Positions 1-19,655 of a stretch of 60,000 nucleotides of DNA are shown here, piece by piece. The position numbers were made by a program, and so were the translations under genes. This stretch comes from Glandiceps talaboti. Its lineage: Eukaryota; Hemichordata; Enteropneusta; Spengelidae. Positions within the stretch are counted from its first letter, which is position 1. Each line of letters starts with the position of its first letter. The notes below the pieces were generated by a model. It saw only the letters and a list, made by a program, of their open reading frames with translations. It was not told the origin of the DNA and did not search any database. The stretch lies in NCBI RefSeq assembly GCF_964340395.1, contig NC_135552.1, positions 27,750,181 to 27,810,180 of the forward strand. The letters are read 5' to 3'.

Positions 1-178
1 CCGCCATGCTTTAGTTTATATCGTTACCATGACAATATAACAACAGGGTTTTTTCACAAAATTGGCACTTCATTGGACCCATGTTAGTAATATTAAAATT
101 TTGACTATTTGCGTCGAAACCTTTATGTGAAAAAGTCAAAACACGGCAAACCGACGGAGACACACTTGACGACAAAAT

Positions 179-8199
<8,021 letters not shown>

Positions 8200-8537
8200 T
8201 TATTACACTTCACAACCTAGCAGGTCGGAAAATAGGTGTAAGGAAAGAATAAGAAAAGATGTTATTTATGGGGAGATAAAATTAACCATGGCATGAATTT
8301 ACGTACATGATCAGGTTAAATATGAACATGTGAAAAGGCATTCATTCATTCACATTCTGTCTATGTACGTGTAAGAGACAGACAGAGGCGTTGCCCCCAG
8401 TTCCATGGCTATGCATTCTAACTCCACCCAGGTACATTGCATAAAATATTTCATTTGAAAGAAGATGGGTGTAAAAAATTGTTCCTAAATATTGAAAAAA
8501 TTTGTCGAAAATTGAAAGAAAAATAAATGTTACGTAC

Positions 8538-8650
8538 CTTACTTCGAAAGGCACAGAGGAATTCCTTCCTCAAACGGTGATCACTGATGGGAAAATCCTC
8601 AATGTGATACTGATGTAGGCCTATTAGTTTCCCTATCACGGAAGCGGACC
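8538..8650 (-). other. Candidate noncoding first exon of actin
   Basis: Just downstream of the promoter-like cluster the minus strand reaches a strong donor, GTAAG|GTACGT, with the exon ending at 8538. The matching acceptor is CTGCTAG near 8217, preceded by a pyrimidine-rich stretch, only 23 nt before the ATG. Animal actin genes commonly have such a leader intron. The 5' end (about 8650) is inferred from the TATA-like element. Confidence 0.4.
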
Positions 8651-8800
8651 TCGAATAGTCGATTTAAAAGAGAAAAAGTTGCCTTATATGGTATAAACGA
8701 AATGTCTGACTAATACTAATTTACATAAGCATGATTTGTGTCAGTCACAATGATTGGATGTATATACGAGTACTGATCCAAGATAATATGTGATTGGTTC
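8638..8800 (-). promoter_or_regulatory. Probable actin promoter: CArG/TATA-like and CCAAT boxes
   Basis: About 0.45-0.6 kb upstream of the actin ATG. Seen on the minus strand: CCAAT at 8797-8793 and again at 8757-8753, then CCATATAAGG at 8691-8682, which fits the SRF site CC(A/T)6GG and also contains TATAAG, then TTTAAA at 8668-8663. This order (CCAAT, CArG/TATA, then a noncoding exon) is classic for animal actin genes. Which of the two AT-rich sites acts as the TATA box is unclear. No transcript data are available to fix the start site. Confidence 0.55.
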
Positions 8801-9430
8801 AATTCCACTATTCTTATGCTTTATGTGAAACACTGACTTACTTTCAACTAAACGAATACTGTGTAAAGGTTAATGTTTCACGCTGATTTACATGTATTGC
8901 GATTAAATGCAAATAGGTGTTGACACTCTCGTTATTGTAAGGAATGACACTTCGAAGGTATAGTCTACCAGACACATATTATAAACTCAATTTAAAAAAC
9001 AGACAAACTATTACCAAAATTCTAAACAAAACGAATTAACAGACAGTTTAGGTCCTAAGTTATATTTATCTCACTTAGAATTAATGTGAGATGCGAACAA
9101 TTAATGTTTGAACAAATGTAAGTGAATTGTGCTTGCACAGTCTGACGGGAAATAGTTGTACACTAAAGGGATCAAAGCATCAAACAATCAAAATACTTCG
9201 TAGTTTTCTAGTAATGGTGATCAAAGTTTTAAGATATCGTGATTATATAAATTCTACTGTATACGTGACACGTGTATATTTCAGTCTCTCCTTTGGAACT
9301 ACTGTACATGCACAGGATCTAGGAAGAAATCAACAAATTTTCTTTTATACTTACAATTGATTATCGATACAAAGCGATGAAAACTGGGATGTAACATTGC
9401 AATGACCAACCTTGTATTGCATAAAATAAT
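8801..9430. other. Region between actin promoter and 62 bp array
   Basis: AT-rich unique sequence; no exon or repeat recognised. It may hold distal actin regulatory sites, but none could be named with confidence. Confidence 0.5.
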
Positions 9431-12400
9431 TCAATCGAGAAGTAACTGCCTACAACAGATACATCGTATGCTATGGAGTGTACAACCCAGTATCCCAATC
9501 GAGAAATAACTGCCTGACAGATACATCATATGCTATATGGAAAGTACAATCCAGTGTCCCAATCGAGAAGTAACTGCCTGACAGATACATCATATGCTAT
9601 ATGGAAAGTACAATCCAGTGTCCCAATCGAGAAGTAACTGCCTGACAGATACATCATATGCTATATGGAAAGTACAATCCAGTGTCCCAATCGAGAAGTA
9701 ACTGCCTAACAGATACATCATATGCTATGGAGAGTACAACTCCGTATCCCAATCGAGAAGTAACTGCCTAACAGATACATCATATGCTATGGAGTGTACA
9801 ACCCAGTATCCCAATCGAGAAGTAACTGCCTGACAGATACATCATATGCTATATGGAAAGTACAATCCAGTGTCCCAATCGAGAAGTAACTGCCTGACAG
9901 ATACATCATATGCTATATGGAAAGTACAATCCAGTGTCCCAATCGAGAAGTAACTGCCTAACAGATACATCACATGCTATGGAGAGTACAACTCCGTATC
10001 CCAATCGAGAAGTAACTGCCTAACAGATACATCACATGCTATGGAGTGTACAACCCCGTATCCCAATCGAGAAGTAACTGCCTAACAGATACATCACATG
10101 CTATGGAGTGTACAACCCAGTATCCCAATCGAGAAGTAACTGCCTAACAGATACGTCACATGCTATGGAGTGTACAACCCAGTATCCCAATCGAGAAGTA
10201 ACTGCCTAACAGATACGTCACATGCTATGGAGAGTACAACCCAGTATCCCAATCGAGAAGTAACTGCCTAACAGATACATCATATGCTATGGAGTGTACA
10301 ACCCAGTGTCCCAATCGAGAAGTAACTGCCTAACAGATACATCATATGCTATGGAGAGTACAACCCAGTATCCCAATCGAGAAGTAACTGCCTAACAGAT
10401 ACATCACATGCTATGGAGTGTACAACCCAGTGTCCCAATCGAGAAGTAACTGCCTAACAGATACATCACATGCTATGGAGAGTACAACCCAGTATCCCAA
10501 TCGAGAAGTAACTGCCTAACAGATACATCACATGCTATGGAGTGTACAACCCAGTATCCCAATCGAGAAGTAACTGCCTGACAGATACATCACATGCTAT
10601 GGAGTGTACAACCCAGTATCCCAATCGAGAAGTAACTGCCTAACAGATACGTCATATGCTATATGGAGTGTACAACCCAGTATCCCAATCGAGAAGTAAC
10701 TGCCTAACAGATACGTCATATGCTATATGGAGTGTACAACCCAGTATCCCAATCGAGAAGTAACTGCCTGACAGATACATCATATGCTATGGAGTGTACA
10801 ACCCAGTATCCCAATCGAGAAGTAACTGCCTAACAGATACGTCATATGCTATATGGAGTGTACAACCCAGTATCCCAATCGAGAAGTAACTGCCTGACAG
10901 ATACATCATATGCTATATGGAGTGTACAACCCAGTATCCCAATCGAGAAGTAACTGCCTAACAGATACATCACATGCTATGGAGTGTACAACCCAGTATC
11001 CCAATCGAGAAGTAACTGCCTAACAGATACATCATATGCTATGGAGTGTACAACCCAGTATCCCAATCGAGAAGTAACTGCCTAACAGATACATCATATG
11101 CTATGGAGTGTACAACCCAGTATCCCAATCGAGAAGTAACTGCCTAACAGATACATCATATGCTATATGGAGTGTACAACCCAGTATCCCAATCGAGAAG
11201 TAACTGCCTAACAGATACATCATATGCTATGGAGTGTACAACCCAGTATCCCAATCGAGAAGTAACTGCCTAACAGATACATCATATGCTATGGAGTGTA
11301 CAACCCAGTATCCCAATCGAGAAGTAACTGCCTGACAGATACATCATATGCTATGGAGAGTACAACCCAGTATCCCAATCGAGAAGTAACTGCCTAACAG
11401 ATACGTCATATGCTATATGGAGTGTACAACCCAGTATCCCAATCGAGAAGTAACTGCCTGACAGATACATCATATGCTATATGGAGTGTACAACCCAGTA
11501 TCCCAATCGAGAAGTAACTGCCTAACAGATACATCATATGCTATATGGAGTGTACAACCCAGTATCCCAATCGAGAAGTAACTGCCTGACAGATACATCA
11601 TATGCTATGGAGTGTACAACCCAGTATCCCAATCGAGAAGTAACTGCCTGACAGATACATCATATGCTATGGAGTGTACAACCCAGTATCCCAATCGAGA
11701 AGTAACTGCCTAACAGATACATCACATGCTATGGAGTGTACAACCCAGTATCCCAATCGAGAAGTAACTGCCTAACAGATACATCACATGCTATGGAGAG
11801 TACAACCCAGTATCCCAATCGAGAAGTAACTGCCTAACAGATACGTCACATGCTATGGAGAGTACAACCCAGTATCCCAATCGAGAAGTAACTGCCTAAC
11901 AGATACATCATATGCTATGGAGTGTACAACCCAGTGTCCCAATCGAGAAGTAACTGCCTAACAGATACGTCATATGCTATATGGAGTGTACAACCCAGTA
12001 TCCCAATCGAGAAGTAACTGCCTAACAGATACATCATATGCTATGGAGTGTACAACCCAGTATCCCAATCGAGAAGTAACTGCCTGACAGATACATCATA
12101 TGCTATGGAGTGTACAACCCAGTATCCCAATCGAGAAGTAACTGCCTAACAGATACATCATATGCTATATGGAGTGTACAACCCAGTATCCCAATCGAGA
12201 AGTAACTGCCTAACAGATACATCATATGCTATATGGAGTGTACAACCCAGTATCCCAATCGAGAAGTAACTGCCTAACAGATACATCATATGCTATATGG
12301 AGTGTACAACCCAGTATCCCAATCGAGAAGTAACTGCCTAACAGATACGTCATATGCTATATGGAGTGTACAACCCAGTATCCCAATCGAGAAGTAACTG

Positions 12401-13018
12401 CCTAACAGATACATCATATGCTATATGGAGTGTACAACCCAGTATCCCAATCGAGAAGTAACTGCCTAACAGATACGTCACATGCTATGGAGTGTACAAC
12501 CCAGTATCCCAATCGAGAAGTAACTGCCTAATTAACAGATACGTCACATGCTATGGAGTGTACAACCCAGTATCCCAATCGAGAAGTAACTGCCTAATTA
12601 ACAGATACATCACATGCTATGGAGAGTACAACCCAGTATCCCAATCGAGAAGTAACTGCCTAACAGATACATCATATGCTATGGAGTGTACAACCCAGTA
12701 TCCCAATCGAGAAGTAACTGCCTAACAGATACATCATATGCTATATGGAGTGTACGACCCAGTATCCCAATCGAGAAGTAACTGCCTAACAGATACATCA
12801 CATGCTATGGAGAGTACAACCCAGTATCCCAATCGAGAAGTAACTGCCTAACAGATACATCATATGCTATGGAGTGTACAACCCAGTGTCCCAATCGAGA
12901 AGTAACTGCCTGACAGATACATCATATGCTATGGAGAGTACAACCCAGTATCCCAATCGAGAAGTAACTGCCTGACAGATACATCATATGCTATATGGAG
13001 TGTACAACTCCGTATCCA
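9431..13018. repeat. 62-64 bp minisatellite, about 57 copies
   Basis: Head-to-tail copies of a unit containing CCCAATCGAGAAGTAACTGC and CTATGGAGTGTACAACCCAG. The unit is 62 bp, or 64 bp where CTATGG reads CTATATGG; two late copies carry a 4 bp ATTA insertion. Variable positions recur (CATATG or CACATG, GTGTAC or GAGTAC, CTAAC or CTGAC), and runs of like variants suggest higher-order duplication. Edge copies are diverged. It starts about 0.7 kb upstream of the probable actin promoter. Stop codons interrupt most frames and nothing suggests coding. Confidence 0.98.
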
Positions 13019-15205
13019 AGTCAAGGTGTTAGGATAAACTGATATGACGATTGCAATAAATAAATCTGTTCTTGTAAATGAAATAAAAACAAAAACATGT
13101 TTGCTTTTTTTTGTATGAACACTGAAAGGGGAAAACTAACGTGTCAGAAGATCTAGAGTCGAGTAGGTATTGTTTAGGGCCAAACTAATATTATGTTTAC
13201 TGTAACGTTGCAAACCCATTATATTTCTAAATGCATCATGAAGGTAGATGGATTGTCACATTTTAATACGAACTTTATATAAAACACCCACAAGACCGGG
13301 GTTTTCATAGCAAATCGCAACAGAAAGTGTAACAAATATATTAGAGGTCACAACGAGGTGAAAGAGTTTTTACCCTGAAAAGACGTAAGTGTCTGTTGAA
13401 GACAAACTCTGGAACAAATAGTTTTTATCTGTCAGTCTGACAGGAATATACTGCCTCACTTTGATAGTTGTCTACATTTGGAAACTCAGTATGATAGAGT
13501 AAAATGTTTACGTACAAAAATTGTAACTTTTCTTGTCTAGTTTCTCTACTATCAAGTCAAAATGTGTGTCAAAACAAATCATTTGATGTCAACCTCGAGC
13601 TAGTTACATATGTTTTGAAGATTGTATTTGTCAAATATTATTGTTTGTAACTTTAAGATTAAGAAAATAAACATTTCATATAAATGACAACACATTCGGT
13701 AGCTTTAAATATGAGAATGTCTTCTCTTTACAGTCGTGCAAGTACATGTATTACAGAAAATCAGAAAAAAACACAAGTGCTTCAGATAATGTGCATTTAT
13801 TGACAAAAAGGCAAGATAAAATACATTACTGGAACAATACCAACTAGTATGATACTATACTAGATTGTCGGGTTTACAGCAGAAATGAGCGGACAACAAT
13901 AGCGCCACCACATGTCCACTACATCATGTTCTTTTGTTTCTACAGAAAACAATGTACCGTGGTTCAGCAATGTACATAGATTATGATGGCATGCAAAGAT
14001 GATAATGTCATAGAGATTATGTTGACATGACAACAAAATCAACCCATCAACGGAAACAGAAAAAGATGAATCTGGTGATGATGATGAGAATCGGAAGACG
14101 TCTCTTGCCTGTCTGAAAATACAATTGTGTCTGAGGAACTTTTGACAAAAATCTTTCAAGTGTTACACAAGAATGTAGTCAAGTGTTACACAAGATATAT
14201 TGCAGTACATTAACAGAATCAAATATTGCAGTCACAAGAAAACTTATACAAGAGCTAAGACCTTTGTTTTTAAAAAAATCCCTTAAATCTAACAAATCAG
14301 CCATGGTACAATCTAATACTCCCACATTACTAACCTTTCTTCACTATCTCAGGATTTTGATACATATTGAATCATCAAAGTTTGTTAATTTTGAATTCCT
14401 CCGTTAAGTTTTAACTTTGAAATGCAGGGAAATTAAAACCTCTAATAATCCAAGATGAACATCACTTGATTTCAATAATATGACGACTTTAAAAACCAAT
14501 AGTCTTTGTGTAAAAATGAATGCTGTAATCTGTAAGTTTTTTATTTGCAAAACATGTGAAAATAATCTTTAATCACAGTTAATGACCAACAAAACGTGGA
14601 AATGTACTCTTTAAGAAATGCTAGTATACTTCATTTCGGTTATGAAGTACGCACTACTTTTGATTTGTGTGCCAATATGTATAATGAAATAAATAAATCT
14701 TGTATATCTCACAAGTTCAGTGCATGAAATATACCATTGATGGATATTACTATCTTCAAAGTCAACCACTTTTAAATATACCATTGATGGATATCACTTT
14801 CAGATGTTAACATAGTTTCTTGTCACATCAGTGCAAGGCGGCTGTATCTGCTATACAATACAATAGCTGATATGCCCTTATTGCACTGACATGATGAATT
14901 ACACATGACAGCGCCACCAGTGTTATAGATATGTACATGCATGTTGTGGCACTTGGTCTCCACTGGAAGAGTTATGCCCATTTTGGCAACATATGGTAAT
15001 ACAGCTGAATTTAAAATAGTGTTGAGGTTTAGTAATCAAACATTATCAAATGCCATATTCTGTTGATAGTCATTTTTGTTCAATTTATTTTCAGTACTAA
15101 ATGTTTACATGAGTCTAAAATTCAAACTACCCACAAACTCGACAGGTTCCTGAGGACTATTTTTTGTGGCCCTGGTCAGAAATACAATCTACAACTTTAA
15201 AATCA
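13019..15205. other. Noncoding region downstream of the 62 bp array
   Basis: No recognisable exon. A minus-strand AATAAA at 13801-13796 is followed by a GT-rich stretch and could be a distal polyadenylation site of ceramide synthase, which would make a 3' UTR of about 5.7 kb. Closer AATAAA hexamers also occur (near 15.09, 17.91 and 18.06 kb), so the 3' end is unresolved. A short direct repeat (ATATACCATTGATGGATAT) lies at 14.73-14.80 kb. Confidence 0.4.
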
Positions 15206-15455
15206 TGATTAATTTATATTTCATTACATCACTTTATCTAATTGTCACATTTCCCATGATGCAACATTCAACATGGCGGGTTTGCAAGTTCCCTATCGTC
15301 TATGTCTGTTTCTCATTAATTCATATTTCATTACATCACTTTATCTAATTGTCACATTTCCCATGATGCAACATTCAACATGGAGGGTTTGCAAGTTCCC
15401 TATTGTTTCTCATTAATTTATATTTCATTACATCTTTTTATCTAATTGTCTATGT
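15206..15455. repeat. Tandem repeat of about 110 bp, 2-3 copies
   Basis: Repeats of a unit containing TTTCATTACATCACTTTATC and CCCATGATGCAACATTCAAC; the third copy is partial. Lies in the probable 3' UTR or downstream region of ceramide synthase. Confidence 0.85.
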
Positions 15456-16659
15456 TTGCTCTCAATCAAAAGTGGAAAAAGATAACTTGTGTATGAATAC
15501 ATGTTTTGTTTCATTAATATTTATATAAAAAGATGATATTTTGTATGTTCATTATTTCAGGTGATAAAGATTATTAAATATTATACCAAATGTATAGATC
15601 ATGTTAAATTGGATTGCTTTCATTGTATGTAAAGAAGATAGAATTCAATTATCTCAACACACTTTACTTCAACCCATCCCAGTTTGTTACTTTAACTATC
15701 AAAGCAAAAGTAAGTGCTTATCCAAAGTTCCATAGATGCCATTCAGCTGAATATGACTTTTTATACAAACATTTAATCTCAACGCTATTTTCGATTCGGC
15801 TGTAATCACATGTAAGCCAAGATGCCAGCTTCTTTGACCAAAAAGACATAGACTTGGGCTCCTGGTCCCTGCTTTAAGAAAAGTACAGATGAACATTTCT
15901 CAAAACAAACTGTCTACATCTTGTAACAATCCTTGCCTAACAAATGATTCAAGATACTAAAAAATACCATAAACCACTTGGTAAGGGTAAATATGAATAT
16001 ACTAGTAAATTAAAGAAATATAATAAAATTCTACAAGATCTAACATCTAATACACAAATTTACATTATTACCATACAAGAACACTTTGTTACATTGTAAA
16101 GATATGGTGTTGCCATGACAATAAAACACACATATTGTTACCATATACGGATATACTATTACTATATTAAGATATCTTGCTACCATATATGGACGAAAAG
16201 GATAAAGTACATAAAAAAGCTTACATATCGATTTAAATATTTCACAAATAAAAGCCTACAGGCTGGATCCAAGATGACACCTACTTAGGAGGGTAGGAGA
16301 AGGGTTGGCATCTTGGTTGGAATAAAATGTTCATGGTAATGCTGTTGACTGTTAAATTTCAAATTATGATAACATAATTCATTTCAGTTTGAAAAACATG
16401 ATTAGGAATACTCTGTGTTTAAGTTACTGTACTTTCCTCTCGTTTGCGAACAAAACACCTCAAATGTCATATTGGATGTTGGAATGCACTAAATGTAGCA
16501 TCAACTTTGCACTTAGTCTGTGTTTATACTTACAATGTTCTGAGATACAAGTAACTGTTCTCAATATGAAAGCAATGAAATGAACAGCCCTTGCACATAT
16601 TACAAACAAAAGACTGAATGTATATGGAAGGTCCACAATCTCACCAGTTGCTGTATAGC

Positions 16660-16975
16660 TTTTCAGACATTCCTAAATGAAATCCCCTTCTGTGAGCTTT
16701 TCAGATTCATATTCCTATCTGGAATGATTGAATGTAAGCTTTCAGATTCACATTTCTATTTGGAATCATTGACTATAAACTTTCAGATTCACACAGCGAA
16801 CTGGAATCCCTTTTCTGTAAGCTTTTCAGATTCACGTTCCTATATGGAATCCTTGATTATATGTTTTTCAGATTCACACTCATAATTGGAATCACCTTCT
16901 GCAAGTTTTTCAGATTCACACTCATAATTGGAATCACCATCTGCAAGTTTTTCAGATTCATATTCCTGTATGGCA
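16660..16975. repeat. Diverged tandem repeat of about 45 bp, about 6-7 copies
   Basis: Repeated units centred on CTTTTCAGATTCAC followed by a GGAATC motif. Copies differ by about 10-25%, so the array is older than the other minisatellites here. Confidence 0.8.
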
Positions 16976-17022
16976 TATGTCTCTTCTGTATTGTACAATA
17001 TGCTATGTACTACTTCTACTAC

Positions 17023-17061
17023 TGACTGACTGACTGACTGACTGACTGACTGACTGACCGA
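17023..17061. repeat. (ACTG)n microsatellite
   Basis: About nine copies of the tetranucleotide, the last ones slightly degenerate (GACCGACTGG). Confidence 0.95.
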
Positions 17062-17427
17062 CTGGAGGATTTGAAAATAAATGAAAGTGTTGGCAAAGCT
17101 TTCTATTGCACAATACAATCCAACACAGATGAAAGACAAACTCATGTACTACTGAAAATGGGGTTGACTAGGAATAATATTATAGAGAAAAGAAACAGTT
17201 GAAATATAAAACTACACAATATTTCAATAAAGTTCAGCCTCTTTATCAAAACAGGTCGAAGGTCAGCACACCATTAAACTACCCCTGGGCACTATCATGT
17301 TGATTTTTCTGAGAACAGGGATAAAAAAACACTGGTGTGAAGAATTCTGATTGCATTTGAAGACAAATAAGTTACTAGCAACATAAAAGTTCTTAAGTCA
17401 AATTAGTCATTTCAATAGCATATCTGC

Positions 17428-17430
<3 letters not shown>

Positions 17431-17513
<83 letters not shown>
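17431..17513. repeat. (CA)n microsatellite
   Basis: About 41 uninterrupted CA units; likely highly polymorphic. Confidence 0.98.
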
Positions 17514-17515
<2 letters not shown>

Positions 17516-17874
17516 TGTATTTAATGATTTTGTTTGACATGGTTTTTTTTTGCACCTCAACACTTCAAACTTTGTAGAATAAATACAGGTGGTATTTGGA
17601 TGAAAAAAATGGTCACTGAATGAATGCTTCCACAAGGAATGATTGTTTTGCAAGAAATCTGTTATAAACTCTTTTGAAGGTAAAACATAATATAAAGAGC
17701 CTAATATCTGTTTTGACATTGTTATGTATCACAGAGAGTAAATAAAATAATCTTGTATCCATCTCAATTTGATAAAATTCTATGAAATGCGTTGATTGCA
17801 CAGGTCTTTTTTTATGTCTCTTTGAAAAGATATCATGGAGGGTGGGTTGTTCTAAGTCTGATAATAATCCGATT

Positions 17875-18213
17875 AAAGTGGTCATATGGATGAGGATTGG
17901 GTATTTATTTTGAATTTTGAATTTATAAAACAATTCATCATGGCTTCCTACTTGAAAAAATCAACATTGACCAAGTCTGTGTTTGTCACTCAATACATTG
18001 CGAAAAGCTAGAAAATGTGTAATAAGTTTGTTATTGTACGTACAATAACAAAGATTTTACACATTTATTTATGTTTTGCAATTTATTGAGTTACAAACAA
18101 CGACTTGTCATATGTTGTTTCACATTGATTTACAAGTAGGAGGCCATGATAAAATTGTTTTATAAATTCAAAATTCAAAATAAATACCCGATTCTCATCC
18201 ATATGACCACTTT
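17875..18213. mobile_element. Near-palindromic foldback MITE-like element
   Basis: Left arm 17875-18039 and right arm 18040-18213 are inverted copies meeting at GTACGTAC (18036-18043) with essentially no loop. Matching blocks include AAAGTGGTCATATGGATGAG at the left end and its complement at the right end, and the TATTTATTTTGAATTTTGAA block. Arms match at roughly 85% by eye, with small indels, so this is a long inverted repeat that has aged in place. No coding capacity. Long-TIR MITEs have this form; no target-site duplication is certain. Confidence 0.8.
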
Positions 18214-19544
18214 CAGGAAGAGGTGTGATCGATTTCATTGAAATCAAATACTATATTTCACACCTGTTGTGCTTGTTGTTTGTATCACCTTTGATACATA
18301 TAAATTGATGTGTGTGGGTATTGAATTTTTTTCATTATTTTGTTTTAAATTAAAAAGTTCCTTATGCTTTACTACTTAATGAAACATGCCAAGTGTGAGT
18401 AGGACGTCACTTCTATATTATAGGTAGGTATACAACCATCTTTGCTCTATTCCTTGGTAGTGCTTGACCCTAACTCAAATGTTACCAGGAACTATGCAAG
18501 CAATAATTGGAATCATACTATCATCAGCTTGTCTACCGACAAAAGTTCAAAATATTCATTTCTTTTTCACACATCTTTGAATAAATTTAGTTTGTTTTAC
18601 AGCACAGTTAAAATTACTTTTTTTGAGTGTAATTCATTTACATCATGACAGGTGATTTCCTTAGCCTCAATACCAGCCAAAACTTTGTTGCATGGAAACA
18701 ACGCAATAAGATAAATCTGACTTTGGTTCACAGCAATACTACTACTAGATAAGTTTTATGTAAGTATTTACTGTGTACACAAATAGGGGAAGAATGTTGA
18801 TGAATTCAAGTACATTGTACATGCAACTAACTCTTGGCTAATCAGTGTCACCAGTTAGTTCAAAATTATGATGGTACAGGTGGAAGAGGAGAATAGAGAC
18901 TGTACTCTGGAGAGTTTTGTCTGATCAGAAGACATCACATGCCTATCGTAATGTTTACACACAATTGTAATTTGGAATTCTCTGGCATTAAATATATCGG
19001 CAGGATATGATATGTTGAGGTGCCCTCATGTATTGGCCAACCTAAGCTTTCACAAAGAGCAACCCATGAAGGAAGGGACATTACAATGTAACTAACAGCA
19101 ACTAAACGATTAGATTATAGTGCTGGTAATTCCAAAACACACTTTACATTCCATGGTTTGTCAGTTTTAATAAATTAGTTAATAGCATAGATAGGATTGA
19201 GGGAGAGGAAAGAAGAAGGAAACAAACAGATGCTAACACTAAGATGATGAATATGCTAATCGTGTACATTTCATGATGACATCACTATATAACAACCTAG
19301 GTGCATTACTATATATTAAATTTGTGCAAATTATGACTAATATGATCTTTTTATGATTTGTATGTGGTTCATCTACAACATATATATATCGATTCTACGT
19401 ATTACAATGTTAAATATTATATGGAATAAAGTTAACCTCTTTTGGACTGTTTTGTTAAGAATTAAACCAATGGTTCTTTTGTGAGACAAGAGTATCTTAA
19501 TTGTTGTGACACGGAACGGAAAGGAGCCAACACCTGGTTTCTGA
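18214..19544. other. Probable ceramide synthase 3' UTR
   Basis: AT-rich, immediately downstream of the ceramide synthase stop codon on the minus strand. No exon, repeat array or RNA gene recognised. The transcript end was not located. Confidence 0.5.
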
Positions 19545-19655
19545 TCAATGTCTGTGATTGGAGTTGGAATTCATGTTTCCAATTCTGCCATTGTTAGTTG
19601 GGATGTCTTCATCTGAACTGGTTTCCTCACAGTCACTACGATCGTCTTTTTCTAC
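19545..19655 (-). CDS. CerS last exon: acidic C-terminal tail
   Basis: 111 bp with acceptor ATTACAG|GTAG and a TGA at 19547-19545. It encodes [19 protein letters not shown] and a short Asn/Ser-rich end. Ser and Thr amid acidic residues match the CK2-phosphorylated tail of vertebrate CerS2-6. Too short to show as a long ORF. Confidence 0.93.
   Translation of the reverse strand, partial: VEKDDRSDCEETSSDEDIPTNNGRIGNMNSNSNHRH

Noticed and set aside
9431-13018. CRISPR-like array
   Set aside because: Units are contiguous with no unique spacers, and this is a eukaryotic genome; it is a minisatellite.
13860-14159. 99-codon minus-strand ORF
   Set aside because: No recognisable domain, lies in probable 3' UTR or intergenic DNA, and length is within chance for this window.
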